Source of the DNA: Sphingomonas liriopis
GTDB lineage: Bacteria; Pseudomonadota; Alphaproteobacteria; Sphingomonadales; Sphingomonadaceae
DNA: 64,000 nucleotides
Assembly (NCBI RefSeq): GCF_024211255.1
Contig: NZ_JAMLDY010000002.1
Coordinates: forward strand, 62,001 to 126,000
Reading direction: 5' to 3'
Part shown: positions 11,184 to 20,982 of the stretch, in pieces
How positions within the stretch are numbered: position 1 is the stretch's first letter
Layout of the letters: the number at the start of each line of letters is the position of its first letter
Translations under genes and position numbers: made by a program
The notes under the pieces: model-generated
What the model was told of the DNA's origin: nothing
What the model saw: only the letters and a program-made list of their open reading frames with translations
Database searches by the model: none

Positions 11184-11624
11184 ATGCAGGTCGACTTCTA
11201 CCACCTCACCGCCACCCCGCTCGACCGCGCCCTTCCGCAGATCGCGGCGAAAGTGGTGGACAGCGGCGCACGCCTCCTCATCGTCTCTGGCAAGGAAGAC
11301 CAGCGCGTCGACCTCGACCGCCTGCTGTGGACCTATAAAACCGACAGCTTCCTTCCCCATGCCCAGGCCGGCGCAGGCGACGACAGCCTCCAGCCGATCC
11401 TCCTCGCCGGCGAGATCACGCAGGCGAACGCCGCGCGCCACATCGCGCTGGTCGACGGCGAATGGCGCGACGGCGCGCTCGCCTTCGACCGCACCTTCCA
11501 CTTCTTCGAGGACGAACACATCCGCCCCGCCCGCGACGCCTGGCGCGCGCTCGGCAGCCGCGACGGCGTCGAGCGCCGCTACTGGAAGCAGACCGACACC
11601 GGTCGCTGGGAACAGGCCGCCTAG
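11184..11624 (+). CDS. holC: DNA polymerase III subunit chi
   Basis: The chi subunit links the clamp-loader complex to single-strand binding protein at the replication fork. The 146-residue protein has the family start MQVDFYHLTATPLDRALP, the conserved middle VDLDRLLWTYKTDSFLPH and the late WRALGSRDGVERRYWKQ, and covers the whole domain. It is flanked by repeats on both sides and likely has its own promoter. Another clamp-loader subunit, holB, lies at 31-32 kb. Identification by motif is good. Confidence 0.92.
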   Translation: MQVDFYHLTATPLDRALPQIAAKVVDSGARLLIVSGKEDQRVDLDRLLWTYKTDSFLPHAQAGAGDDSLQPILLAGEITQANAARHIALVDGEWRDGALAFDRTFHFFEDEHIRPARDAWRALGSRDGVERRYWKQTDTGRWEQAA

Positions 11625-11625
11625 A

Positions 11626-11715
11626 TTCACGCGAAGACGCGAAGACGCCAAGAGGTCATGCAAGCCGGCAGGACAGCCTGACCAACCTCTTCGCGTCTTC
11701 GCGTCTTCGCGTGAA
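11626..11715. repeat. palindrome of 8-bp direct repeats (ACGCGAAG type)
   Basis: The left arm is TTC followed by ACGCGAAG, ACGCGAAG, ACGCCAAG and AGG (11626-11655). The right arm is CCT followed by three copies of CTTCGCGT and GAA (about 11687-11715). Each arm is thus a tandem triplet, and the two arms are inverted copies. It follows holC directly and may end its transcript. Confidence 0.75.
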
Positions 11716-11720
11716 AATAT

Positions 11721-11844
11721 GTTCGCGCAGAGGCGCAGAGATGTCTCGCACCGGGGACCCGCGGTTCCTTCACCACGGCCGTGATAGGATGGCCGCGACG
11801 CGGCGAGCGCAACACCTCCGCGTCTCCGCGTCTCCGCGTGAAAC
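11721..11844. repeat. second palindrome with the same plan, CTCCGCGT type
   Basis: The left arm is GTTCGCGCAGAGGCGCAGAG (11721-11740); the right arm is CCTCCGCGT-CTCCGCGT-CTCCGCGT-GAA (11815-11842). The plan is that of the preceding element with A/T to G/C replacements, so two members of one repeat family sit in tandem between holC and ndk. Confidence 0.7.
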
Positions 11845-11949
11845 ACCTTCTTCGTCCGACCGCCGAACCGGTTGCAAACCAGACGCCCCCCGACTAGGGC
11901 GGCGCCACTTCAAAGATCCGCCCAAAAACCACAGGAGCCCGTGACCATC

Positions 11950-12372
11950 ATGGCCGCGAACCGTACCTTTTCGATCATCAAGCCCGACGCCACCCGCCGC
12001 AACCTGACCGGTGCGGTTACCAAGATGCTCGAGGAGGCCGGCCTGCGCGTCGTCGCGTCGAAGCGCATCCAGATGACCCGCGAACAGGCCGAGGGCTTCT
12101 ACGACGTCCATCGCGAGCGTCCTTTCTTCAACGACCTCGTCGAATTCATGATCTCCGGCCCCGTCGTCGTGCAGGTGCTCGAGGGCGAGAACGCGATGCA
12201 GCGCAACCGCGACATCATGGGCGCGACCAATCCGGCGAACGCCGAGCCCGGCACGATCCGCAAGGAACTGGCGGAATCGATCGAGGCGAACACCGTCCAC
12301 GGTTCGGATTCGGACGAGAATGCCGAAATCGAGATCGCGTACTTCTTCGCACCCGACGAGATCGTCGGCTGA
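11950..12372 (+). CDS. ndk: nucleoside diphosphate kinase
   Basis: Transfers the gamma-phosphate from ATP to NDPs through a phosphohistidine, balancing NTP pools. The 140-residue protein is full length. The catalytic histidine is His117 in NTVHGSDS. The N-terminus [18 protein letters not shown] is canonical, and the ribosome binding site AGGAG lies at 11932-11936. An upstream in-frame extension is rejected because the family begins here. The stop codon overlaps the start of the GNAT gene (TGATG), so the two are coupled. Confidence 0.98.
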   Translation: MAANRTFSIIKPDATRRNLTGAVTKMLEEAGLRVVASKRIQMTREQAEGFYDVHRERPFFNDLVEFMISGPVVVQVLEGENAMQRNRDIMGATNPANAEPGTIRKELAESIEANTVHGSDSDENAEIEIAYFFAPDEIVG

Positions 12373-12893
12373 TGACCGACTGGCGGCTGCGGCGCGCGTC
12401 CCAACGGGATGCGCCCGCGGTCGCGCTGGTCGCGGGCGCGAGCTTCCTCGCCACCTTCGCCGGCATCCTCGACGGCGCCGACATCGTCGCCCACGTCGCG
12501 AAGAACAGCTCGGTCGATCGGTTCGCGCACTGGGCGGATGACCCCGCCAGCATCGTCACGATCGCGGAACACGCCGAGGGCGGCGCCCCGATAGGCTATA
12601 CGCTGCTGACCACGCCCGACCTGCCGATCGAGACGGGCGAGGGCGATACCGAACTCCGCCGCATCTACACGCTGCCGCTCGCGCAGGGGATCGGCCTCGG
12701 GCAGGCGCTGATGACGCAAGCGATCGCCGACGCCCGCACGATGGGCAAGACGCGCCTGTTGCTCGGGGTCTATGCGGGCAATACCCGCGCCCGCGGCTTT
12801 TACGAACGTCAGGGCTTCACGATCGCCGGGAAGCGCCAGTATCTGGTCGGCAGCACCCTGTGCGACGACCTCATCTACGCACGCAACTTATAG
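12372..12893 (+). CDS. GNAT-family N-acetyltransferase
   Basis: A 173-residue acetyltransferase with the GNAT fold: an acyl-CoA loop region ELRRIYTLPLAQGIGLGQALM (about 95-115) with the Q/R-x-x-G-x-G/A motif as QGIGLG, and the C-terminal NTRARGFYERQGFTIAGKRQ typical of GNAT motif B. The substrate cannot be told; some relatives acetylate small molecules and others ribosomal protein N-termini. Its start codon overlaps the ndk stop, so it is translated from the ndk mRNA. A palindromic repeat follows before the convergent carbonic anhydrase gene. Confidence 0.85.
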   Translation: MTDWRLRRASQRDAPAVALVAGASFLATFAGILDGADIVAHVAKNSSVDRFAHWADDPASIVTIAEHAEGGAPIGYTLLTTPDLPIETGEGDTELRRIYTLPLAQGIGLGQALMTQAIADARTMGKTRLLLGVYAGNTRARGFYERQGFTIAGKRQYLVGSTLCDDLIYARNL

Positions 12894-12919
12894 AGCACCA
12901 ACGCTCCCACCACCCCCTC

Positions 12920-13024
12920 GTCACCCCGGACTTGTTCCGGGGTCCACTCCGCGGCGAGGCGTACGGAACGAGGGGAGGGCCTAAGCCCGCGGCCCGGTGG
13001 ACCCCGGAACAAGTCCGGGGTGAC
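12920..13024. repeat. REP-like palindromic element, matched arms
   Basis: The left arm GTCACCCCGGACTTGTTCCG (from 12920) and its exact inverted copy ending GTCCGGGGTGAC (to 13024) flank a variable centre containing CCGCGGCGAGGC and CCCGCGGCCCGG. Both arms carry the GGGG subtype. It sits between the convergent GNAT and carbonic anhydrase genes. Confidence 0.88.
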
Positions 13025-13070
13025 AGAGGGAGCGGGGGAACCGTACCCCTCCGCCAAACCCGCCAACCGC

Positions 13071-13700
13071 TCAAGCCTCCGCGAACACCCCCTCGTCGTC
13101 CATCACATGCAGCACGCCATCGGCGATCGCGAAGTACGCGCCGCGCAGCGTCAGCGTCCCCGCCGCCTCGCGCTCCGCGACGAACGGGAACGTGCGCAGG
13201 TTGGCGAGGCTCACCCGCACCGTCTCATGCTCCAGCTCGCGCTTGGCATCCGCGCCTTCGCCGAACTTCTCCACCACCCGCGCGCGCGCATCGTCGAGCA
13301 GCCCGACCCAGTCGGCGATGAACTTGCCCTCGCCCGGCTTGGCGTCGGCAAACCCTTGCGACAGCGCCGCCGCGCAGCCACCGCACGAGGCATGGCCCAT
13401 CACCACCACCTCGGGCACCTCGAGCTGCGTCACCGCGAACTCCAGGGCCGCCGAGACGCCGTGATAGCCGCCACCGACCTCATATGGCGGCACGAGGTTG
13501 GCGACGTTGCGCACCGCGAAGATCTCGCCCGGCGACGTGTCGAAGATCTGCGCCGGATCGACGCGGCTGTCCGAACACGCGATCACCATCACCTTGGGGT
13601 CCTGCCCCTCGCTCAGCTCGCTCCAGCGTTCGCGCTGTTCGGTCCACCCCTTCGAGCGGAAACGGCGATAGCCTTCGATCATGTCGGAAAAGTCGGTCAT
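13071..13700 (-). CDS. beta-class carbonic anhydrase
   Basis: Interconverts CO2 and bicarbonate in the cytoplasm, supplying bicarbonate to carboxylases. The 209-residue protein has the beta-class zinc site: Cys and Asp-Arg in [10 protein letters not shown] near residue 40, and His and Cys in [13 protein letters not shown] near residue 100. [14 protein letters not shown] is also conserved. The ribosome binding site GGAGG lies just upstream of the ATG at 13700. It is divergent from lipA. It may correspond to can or cynT; there is no cyanase nearby, so a housekeeping (can-like) role is more likely. Confidence 0.95.
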   Translation of the reverse strand: MTDFSDMIEGYRRFRSKGWTEQRERWSELSEGQDPKVMVIACSDSRVDPAQIFDTSPGEIFAVRNVANLVPPYEVGGGYHGVSAALEFAVTQLEVPEVVVMGHASCGGCAAALSQGFADAKPGEGKFIADWVGLLDDARARVVEKFGEGADAKRELEHETVRVSLANLRTFPFVAEREAAGTLTLRGAYFAIADGVLHVMDDEGVFAEA

Positions 13701-13777
13701 TGTGCCTCCGTCTCGGGTCGGTTTCGGCGTCCATAACGCAGAAAGCCGCGCTTGGTCCCGCTGCGGTTCCGCAAAGG

Positions 13778-13806
13778 TTGTTCGGAAGGCCCGGGGACGC
13801 TATCTC
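13778..13806 (+). promoter_or_regulatory. possible lipA promoter giving a leaderless mRNA
   Basis: TTGTTC (13778-13783), a 17-base spacer and TATCTC (13801-13806). The expected transcription start falls on or next to the A of the lipA ATG at 13813, and there is no ribosome binding site in front of it. The context CTATCTCGCGGCGATG resembles that of recN. Confidence 0.4.
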
Positions 13807-13812
13807 GCGGCG

Positions 13813-14748
13813 ATGAACGAGATGACGCCGCTCGCCCACCCGGATCGCCCCGAACCCCGTCTGCGCAAGCCCGACTGGATTCGCGTCAAGGCGCCGACCA
13901 GCGCCGGCTTCGCCGCGACGCGCGCGCTGATGCGCTCGAAGAGCCTGACGACGGTGTGCGAAGAGGCCGCCTGCCCGAACATCGGCGAATGCTGGTCGAA
14001 GAAGCATGCCACCGTCATGATCCTCGGCGACACCTGCACGCGCGCCTGCGCCTTCTGCAACGTCAAGACCGGCATGCCGCGCGCGGTCGATCCGATGGAG
14101 CCCAACAACGTCGCCGATGCCGCGGCACAGATGGGGCTCGAACATATCGTCGTCACCTCGGTCGATCGCGACGACCTGCCCGACGGCGGCGCGAAGCAGT
14201 TCGTCAAGGTGATCGAGGCGATCCGTCGTTCGAACCCCAAGACGACGATCGAGATCCTCACCCCCGATTTCCGCAACAAGCACGAGGCGGCGGTCGAGGC
14301 GATCGTCGCCGCGCGTCCCGACGTCTACAACCACAATCTCGAAACCGTGCCGCGGCTTTACCCGACGATCCGCCCCGGCGCGCGCTACTATGCCTCGATC
14401 CGCCTGCTGGAGAGCGTCAAGAAGCTCGACCCGTCGATCTTCACCAAGTCGGGCGTGATGCTGGGTTTGGGCGAACAGCGGCTCGAGGTGCATCAGGTGA
14501 TGGACGACATGCGCTCGGCCGACATCGATTTCCTGACGATGGGGCAATATCTCCAGCCGACGCCGCGCCATGCCAAGGTCGCCGAATTCGTCACCCCCAA
14601 GGCGTTCGACAGCTATGCCGCGATCGCGCGCGCCAAGGGCTTCCTGCTCGTCGCCTCGTCGCCGCTGACCCGGTCGAGCTATCACGCCGGCGACGATTTC
14701 GCGAAGATGCGCGCGAACCGCGAGGCCAAGCTCGCCCAGCATGCCTAA
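13813..14748 (+). CDS. lipA: lipoyl synthase
   Basis: A radical-SAM enzyme inserting two sulfurs into protein-bound octanoate to form lipoate for pyruvate and 2-oxoglutarate dehydrogenases. It has 311 residues from ATG 13813. The auxiliary cluster cysteines are [12 protein letters not shown] (about residues 52-63) and the radical-SAM cysteines CTRACAFC (about 78-85). The C-terminal RSSYHA supplies the serine ligand of the auxiliary cluster. LGLGEQ and the SAM-contact regions are in place. The last 8 bases overlap the RatA-like gene. The start lacks a Shine-Dalgarno sequence and lies 6 bases after a -10-like box. Confidence 0.97.
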   Translation: MNEMTPLAHPDRPEPRLRKPDWIRVKAPTSAGFAATRALMRSKSLTTVCEEAACPNIGECWSKKHATVMILGDTCTRACAFCNVKTGMPRAVDPMEPNNVADAAAQMGLEHIVVTSVDRDDLPDGGAKQFVKVIEAIRRSNPKTTIEILTPDFRNKHEAAVEAIVAARPDVYNHNLETVPRLYPTIRPGARYYASIRLLESVKKLDPSIFTKSGVMLGLGEQRLEVHQVMDDMRSADIDFLTMGQYLQPTPRHAKVAEFVTPKAFDSYAAIARAKGFLLVASSPLTRSSYHAGDDFAKMRANREAKLAQHA

Positions 14749-15199
14749 GCACAGCGAAACGCGCCATCTGCCCTATACCCCTGAGCAGATGTTCGACATG
14801 GTCGCCGACGTGAAGCGCTACCCGGAGTTCCTGCCCTGGGTCAGCGCGATGCGCGTGCGCGCCGACAGCGACACCGCGACGCTCGCCGACATGATCGTCG
14901 GCTTCAAGGGCTTGCGCGAGACCTTCACGTCCAAAGTCGAGAAGGTCCGCCCCGAGAGCGTCCACGTCGAATATATCGACGGCCCGCTCAAATACCTCCA
15001 CAACGACTGGCGCTTTCGCAGCGAGGAGGGTGGCTGCGCGGTCGACTTCGCGGTCGACTTCCAGTTCAAGAACCGGATGTTCGAGATGCTGGCGGGACAG
15101 GTTTTCGGCGTCGCGCTGCGCCGGATGATCGGCGCGTTCGAGGATCGCGCCAGGGTCCTCTACGGCAGCAGCAGTTCGAGCGCGACCAGCGCCGCCTGA
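14741..15199 (+). CDS. RatA/COQ10-type START-domain protein
   Basis: A 152-residue START/polyketide-cyclase-like domain protein. The opening [32 protein letters not shown] is diagnostic of the RatA/COQ10 group. Eukaryotic and alphaproteobacterial members bind ubiquinone and support respiration; the E. coli RatA label (ribosome association toxin) describes the same fold. With no RatB gene beside it, a quinone-related role is more plausible; this is inference. It overlaps lipA by 8 bases. The serine-rich C-terminus ([11 protein letters not shown]) is read from DNA that also encodes the pncC end on the other strand. Confidence 0.88.
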   Translation: MPKHSETRHLPYTPEQMFDMVADVKRYPEFLPWVSAMRVRADSDTATLADMIVGFKGLRETFTSKVEKVRPESVHVEYIDGPLKYLHNDWRFRSEEGGCAVDFAVDFQFKNRMFEMLAGQVFGVALRRMIGAFEDRARVLYGSSSSSATSAA

Positions 15200-15660
15200 A
15201 GCCGGATCCCGCCGCGCCCCAGATCGCCGAACGCCTTGCGATCGGCATGGACGTCGGACGGATCGCCGCCCTTTTCCGCCCGCGCGAAGACGACGGTGCC
15301 GACCGGCTTCTTGATCGACCCACCACCCGGCCCGGCGATCCCGGTGATCGCCACCGCGACATCGGCGCCGCTGTTGGCGAGCGCCCCCTGCGCCATGCTC
15401 CACGCCACCGCGATCGACACCGCGCCGAACGTCTCCAGCACGTCGCTGTTGACCTTGAGCAGCTTCATCTTGGCATCGTTCGAATAGGTCACGAAGCCTG
15501 CGCCGAACACGTCGGACGATCCCGGCACCTCGGTGATCGCCGCAGCGACCAGCCCGCCGGTGCAGCTTTCCGCCAGCGCGATCGTGCGCCCGGCGGCACG
15601 GTTCGCCTCGACGACGCGGGTCGCCGCTGCGATCAGTTCAGGGGGAAGCACGATATCCAT
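15160..15660 (-). CDS. pncC: nicotinamide-nucleotide amidohydrolase (CinA C-terminal domain)
   Basis: Deamidates NMN to nicotinate mononucleotide in pyridine-nucleotide salvage. The 166-residue protein is the stand-alone CinA C-terminal domain, without the N-terminal MoCF-like part. The catalytic region is RTIALAESCTGGLVAAAITEVPGSS (Ser in ESCTGG, about residues 29-34); GFVTYSNDAK and GIAGPGGGS-KPVGTV are conserved. The start (ATG ending at 15660) overlaps by one base the stop of the upstream secreted protein. Its 3' end overlaps the convergent RatA-like gene by 40 bases. Confidence 0.93.
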   Translation of the reverse strand: MDIVLPPELIAAATRVVEANRAAGRTIALAESCTGGLVAAAITEVPGSSDVFGAGFVTYSNDAKMKLLKVNSDVLETFGAVSIAVAWSMAQGALANSGADVAVAITGIAGPGGGSIKKPVGTVVFARAEKGGDPSDVHADRKAFGDLGRGGIRLQAALVALELLLP

Positions 15661-16181
15661 CACCGCGCCCCTTCCGCGCACAGCGGCAGGTCGGGCACCG
15701 CGATCGCCTTGCCCTTCGCCTTCTCCGCCTTGAAATAGCGCAGCGTGGTGACGATCACCCCCGCGGTGTTCTGCGGCGGCAGCGGCGCCAGCTGCATCAC
15801 GAACCGGTCGATCGTCCCGCAATCGGCCGGATTGATTCGCCCGACCAGCAACGGCGCCAGCGCCGCGGTGAGCAACGGCCGCGCGAATTCCGACTGGAGC
15901 AGCGAATCGATCATCGGATCGGACAGTTTGACGATCGCCGCCCGCGCATTGGGCCACGCCCGATCGGCGGCAGCCTGATAGCGATCGAGGAAATCGCTGT
16001 CCGTCCGCCGTACCAGGCTGGTCGCCGGCAGCCGCGTCGCGCAGATGATCCCGGTCTGCTGGATGATATCGGGCAGCGCGACGAGCGTCATCGCCTCCGC
16101 CTCGGGCGTGGTGATGCAGCGCGTCTGCGCCTCGGCGGACGAGGCGGATAGCAAGGCGACGATCGCGACCAGCGCCCTCAT
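15660..16181 (-). CDS. secreted protein of unknown function
   Basis: A 173-residue product with a signal peptide at residues 1-19 ([19 protein letters not shown]). The mature part is alpha-helical in character and has four cysteines (C22, C47, C121, C168), which could form two periplasmic disulfides. I do not recognise a named domain. It lies inside the ispDF-unknown-pncC unit, overlapping ispDF by four bases and pncC by one, so its expression is coupled to both. Being locked in an isoprenoid/NAD salvage operon does not reveal its role. Confidence 0.8.
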   Translation of the reverse strand: MRALVAIVALLSASSAEAQTRCITTPEAEAMTLVALPDIIQQTGIICATRLPATSLVRRTDSDFLDRYQAAADRAWPNARAAIVKLSDPMIDSLLQSEFARPLLTAALAPLLVGRINPADCGTIDRFVMQLAPLPPQNTAGVIVTTLRYFKAEKAKGKAIAVPDLPLCAEGAR

Positions 16182-17302
16182 CGCGGCAGGCTCACGGTCG
16201 CCACCGCCTGCGCGGCGATGCCCTCGCCACGCCCGGTAAAGCCGAGCCGCTCGGTCGTCGTCGCCTTGATGCTCACGCGATCGTCTCCGAGCCCCAGCAA
16301 CGCCCCGATCCGTGCCCGCATCGCCTCGCGATGCGGCCCGATCTTGGGCGCCTCGCAGATCAGCGTCAGGTCGACGAAGTCGATCCGCCCGCCCTTGGCG
16401 GCGATCAGCGACGCGGCATGCTGCAGGAATTGCGCGGAGTCGGCGCCCTTCCACTGCGGGTCGGACGGCGGGAAATGTGTCCCGATATCCCCCGCCGCGA
16501 TCGTGCCGAGCAGCGCATCGGTCAGCGCATGCAGGCCGACATCGGCATCGCTATGCCCCGACAATCCCTTGTCGTGCGGGATCAGCACGCCGCCCAGCCA
16601 CAATTCCTCGCCCGCCTCCAGCCGGTGCACGTCGAACCCCGACGCGCTGCGCGTCTCCCACGTCACACGCGCTTCGGCGGCGGCGAAATCGTCCGGATGG
16701 GTGACCTTGTCGAGCATCGCATCGCCCTGCACCAAAGCGACGCTCCCGCCAAGCCGCCGTACCATCTGCGCATCGTCGGTCGCCTCTTCGCCCGCCGGCC
16801 AGCCGGCATGCGCCGCGCGCAAGGCATCGACCCGGAAGCCCTGCGGCGTCTGCACGCGCGAGAGGCCATCGCGCGGCACCACCGCGCCGTCGCGCACCAG
16901 CGTATCCGCGACCGCGAGCACCGGCATCGCTGCCTCGGCCCCGTCGAGCGCCGCCAGCACCCGGTCGATCACGCCCGCGGGCACGAACGGCCGCGCCGCA
17001 TCATGCACCAGCACGTAGTCAGCATCGATCGCCGCGAGGCCCAGCGCCACCGACTCGCGTCGCGTCGCCCCACCGACCACCGTCCGCACCAGCCCGAGCG
17101 CAGCCTCCGCCAGCGCCTCAGCCCCGTCGGCGATCACCACCACCACCTCGTCCACCGCAGGATGCGCGGCAAAGGCATGGTAGGCGTGCGCGATCAACGG
17201 CTTGCCAGCCACGATCGCATATTGTTTGGGAACCGCGCCCCCGGCGCGCGAGCCGCTGCCCGCCGCGACGATCAGCGCCACCGTCCTGTGGCTCTCTGTC
17301 AT
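16178..17302 (-). CDS. ispDF: bifunctional IspD/IspF enzyme of the MEP isoprenoid pathway
   Basis: A natural fusion of 2-C-methyl-D-erythritol 4-phosphate cytidylyltransferase and 2-C-methyl-D-erythritol 2,4-cyclodiphosphate synthase, 374 residues. The IspD part (about 1-215) starts [21 protein letters not shown], with VHDAARPFV near 95 and RVQTPQGF. The IspF part (about 218-374) has SGFDVHRLE (metal Asp and His), [20 protein letters not shown] and [19 protein letters not shown]. Such fusions are common in alphaproteobacteria. The gene is divergent from dusB. Confidence 0.97.
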   Translation of the reverse strand: MTESHRTVALIVAAGSGSRAGGAVPKQYAIVAGKPLIAHAYHAFAAHPAVDEVVVVIADGAEALAEAALGLVRTVVGGATRRESVALGLAAIDADYVLVHDAARPFVPAGVIDRVLAALDGAEAAMPVLAVADTLVRDGAVVPRDGLSRVQTPQGFRVDALRAAHAGWPAGEEATDDAQMVRRLGGSVALVQGDAMLDKVTHPDDFAAAEARVTWETRSASGFDVHRLEAGEELWLGGVLIPHDKGLSGHSDADVGLHALTDALLGTIAAGDIGTHFPPSDPQWKGADSAQFLQHAASLIAAKGGRIDFVDLTLICEAPKIGPHREAMRARIGALLGLGDDRVSIKATTTERLGFTGRGEGIAAQAVATVSLPR

Positions 17303-17382
17303 GCCCGCCGCCTAGCCCAAGCCGCGCGACCTTGCCAGCGCCGGCCGGACGGGGTAGGGCGTGCCCGTTTTTCAGGCAGATC

Positions 17383-18390
17383 ATGGCAGCTCTCACGCCC
17401 ATCCAGATCGGTCCCGTGCGGATCGACCAGCCCGTCGTCCTGGCGCCGATGACCGGCGTCACCGACATGCCGTTCCGCACGCTCGTGCGCCGCTACGGCT
17501 CGGGCCTCAACGTCACCGAGATGATCGCCAGCCAGGCGGCGATCCGCGAGACGCGCCAGTCGCTCCAGAAGGCGGCATGGCATCTGTCGGAAGAGCCCGT
17601 CTCGATGCAGCTCGTCGGCTGTACGCCGTATGAGATGGCCGAGGCGGCGAAGCTCGCCGAGGACCGCGGCGCCGCGATCATCGACATCAATATGGGCTGC
17701 CCGGTGCGCAAGGTCACCAACGGCGACGCCGGCTCGGCGCTAATGCGTGATCTGAAACTCGCCGCGCAACTCGTCGATGCGGTGGTGAAGGCGGTGAAGG
17801 CGCCGGTCACGCTCAAGATGCGGATGGGCTGGGACCTCGACAGCCTCAACGCGCCGGAACTGTCGCGGATCGCGGAAGGCCTTGGCGTCCAACTCATCAC
17901 CGTCCACGGCCGTACCCGCAACCAGATGTACAAGGGCGTCGCCGACTGGCGCTTCATCCGCACGGTCAAGGACGCGGTGAGCATCCCGGTGATCGCCAAT
18001 GGCGACATCTGCAGCATCGACGACGCGGTTGCCGCGCTCGACCAGTCGGGCGCCGACGGCATCATGATCGGCCGCGGCGCCTATGGCCGGCCGTGGCTGC
18101 TCGGGCAGGTGATGGACTATCTCGCCACCGGCAACCGTCGTCCCGATCCCTCGCTCGACGAACAATATCGCGTTATTACCGAGCATTACGACGCGATGCT
18201 CGACCATTATGGCGAGATCACCGGCGTCAACATGGCGCGCAAGCACATCGGTTGGTACACCAAGGGGCTGACCGGATCGGCCGAGTTCCGCAACGCGGTC
18301 AACCAGCAGCCCGACGCCGCCGTGGTCAAGCGCATGCTCGCCGACTTCTACGCGCCGCACCGCGACCAGCCCGTGCGGCAGGCCGCCTGA
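17383..18390 (+). CDS. dusB: tRNA-dihydrouridine synthase B
   Basis: A flavoprotein reducing uridine to dihydrouridine in the tRNA D-loop. It has 335 residues from ATG 17383; an earlier in-frame start adds only an unlikely Arg/Pro segment. The FMN-barrel opening is [14 protein letters not shown]. The catalytic cysteine is in [19 protein letters not shown] near residue 107. The substrate region [14 protein letters not shown] and phosphate-binding [10 protein letters not shown] are present. In alphaproteobacteria dusB commonly precedes ntrB as here (gap 7 bases), so it is likely the first gene of the ntr operon. Confidence 0.96.
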   Translation: MAALTPIQIGPVRIDQPVVLAPMTGVTDMPFRTLVRRYGSGLNVTEMIASQAAIRETRQSLQKAAWHLSEEPVSMQLVGCTPYEMAEAAKLAEDRGAAIIDINMGCPVRKVTNGDAGSALMRDLKLAAQLVDAVVKAVKAPVTLKMRMGWDLDSLNAPELSRIAEGLGVQLITVHGRTRNQMYKGVADWRFIRTVKDAVSIPVIANGDICSIDDAVAALDQSGADGIMIGRGAYGRPWLLGQVMDYLATGNRRPDPSLDEQYRVITEHYDAMLDHYGEITGVNMARKHIGWYTKGLTGSAEFRNAVNQQPDAAVVKRMLADFYAPHRDQPVRQAA

Positions 18391-18397
18391 CACCCCA

Positions 18398-19461
18398 ATG
18401 GAGCGGCATAGCGGCTTCACCTCCGGCCGTCCCGGCTTCGCCGAGCTGTTCGCCGCGCTTCCCGTGGCGGTCGTCGTCGTCGATCCCGACGACCGGATCG
18501 CGCACGCCAATGCGCTTGCCGAACAGTTGCTCAACCTGTCCGAACGGGTGATGCGCGGCCAGCCGCTCGCCGCGATCCTGCCGCCGCCTACCGCCGGTGA
18601 CCGCCGCGAAGGGCAGGGGCTCGCCTTCTACGATACCGAGATCGCGACGCCGCACGGCCCGAAGATCCGCGTCGATTTCGTCGAGGCGGTGGTTCCCGAT
18701 CGCCCCGGCTGGCGCGCGATCACGCTGCATACCGCGGCGGGCACGCGGGGCCTGGGCCAGCTCGCCGGCCGCGGCGCGAGCGCGCGCGCGGCGAGCGGTG
18801 CCGCGGCGATGCTCGCGCACGAGATCAAGAACCCGCTGTCCGGCATCCGCGGCGCGGCGCAATTGCTCGACGCCGGTGAACTCACCGCGCTGATCGTGAC
18901 CGAGGTCGACCGCATCGCCGCGTTGATCGACCGGATGCAGGATTTCAGCGACACCCGCCCGCTGCCGATCGCGGCGGAGAACATCTATCCGCTGATCGCC
19001 CATGCCCGCCGCCTCGCGCTCGCCGGCTTCGCGCGCGGCATCGCGATCGAGGAGCGGTTCGACCCCTCGCTGCCGCCCGCCGCGATCAACCGCGACGCGC
19101 TGCTCCAGATTCTTATCAACCTGCTCAAGAACGCCGGCGAAGCCACGCGAACGACGCGCAATCCGCGCATCACGATCACCACGGCCTATCGCCACGGCAT
19201 GTCGGTCGCCGCCGCGTCCGGCAAACCGCGCGTGCCGCTGCCGATCGAGATCTGCGTCGTCGACAACGGTCCCGGTGCGCCCGCCGACATCGCCGACCAT
19301 CTGTTCGACCCGTTCGTGTCGGGCCGGCCGGAGGGGCAGGGGCTCGGCCTCGCGCTCGTCGACAAACTGATGCGCGACATGGGCGGCATCGTCCAATACG
19401 CCCGCGAAGGAAGCCCAGAGATGACCACGCTCCGCCTGCTGCTGCCGCGTGGGCTCGCCGC

Positions 19462-19465
<4 letters not shown>
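18398..19465 (+). CDS. ntrB: nitrogen regulation sensor histidine kinase NtrB
   Basis: A cytoplasmic kinase/phosphatase that controls NtrC phosphorylation in response to PII, adjusting gene expression to nitrogen supply. The 355-residue protein has an N-terminal PAS domain (VAVVVVDPDDRIAHANALAEQ), the DHp helix MLAHEIKNPLSGIRGAAQLL with the phosphorylated His, and the HATPase region with N box LINLLKNAGEA and G boxes VDNGPGAP and GRPEGQGLGLALVDKLM. There are no membrane segments. Its stop overlaps the ntrC start by four bases. Confidence 0.95.
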
Positions 19466-20877
<1,412 letters not shown>

Positions 20878-20919
20878 CTGCGCGCGGGCCACGCGCCCGC
20901 CTCGCCGCACTGTGGCCCC

Positions 20920-20949
20920 AAACCACCGCAATCGAGAATTATGTGGTTT
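20920..20949. promoter_or_regulatory. inverted repeat upstream of ntrY
   Basis: AAACCAC (20920-20926) and GTGGTTT (20943-20949) form a perfect 7-bp inverted repeat with a 16-base, AT-richer spacer (GAGAATTAT). It sits in the 105-base ntrC-ntrY gap, the only sizeable gap in the ntr cluster, and could be an operator at a ntrYX-specific promoter. No good -35/-10 pair is certain. Confidence 0.35.
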
Positions 20950-20982
20950 CCGTGCAACAATCGCCGTTGTACGGAAGACGTG

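Noticed and set aside
10937..13024. CRISPR array or transposon ends from repeated GTCACCCC sequences
   Set aside because: Repeats are single palindromes in separate gaps without regular spacers, Cas genes or transposase.
13005..13075. Small ORFs across the palindrome between the GNAT and carbonic anhydrase genes
   Set aside because: They are made of repeat sequence with no ribosome binding site.
14741..15199. RatA toxin of a toxin-antitoxin pair
   Set aside because: No RatB partner is adjacent, and the COQ10-like START domain after lipA fits a quinone-related role better.
20941..20960. Sigma54 promoter in front of ntrY
   Set aside because: TGGTTTCCGTGCA has GG and GC separated by 7 bases, not the required 10.
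20941..20982. Longer NtrY starting at 20941
   Set aside because: Without a ribosome binding site; GGAAG lies at the right distance before ATG 20983.
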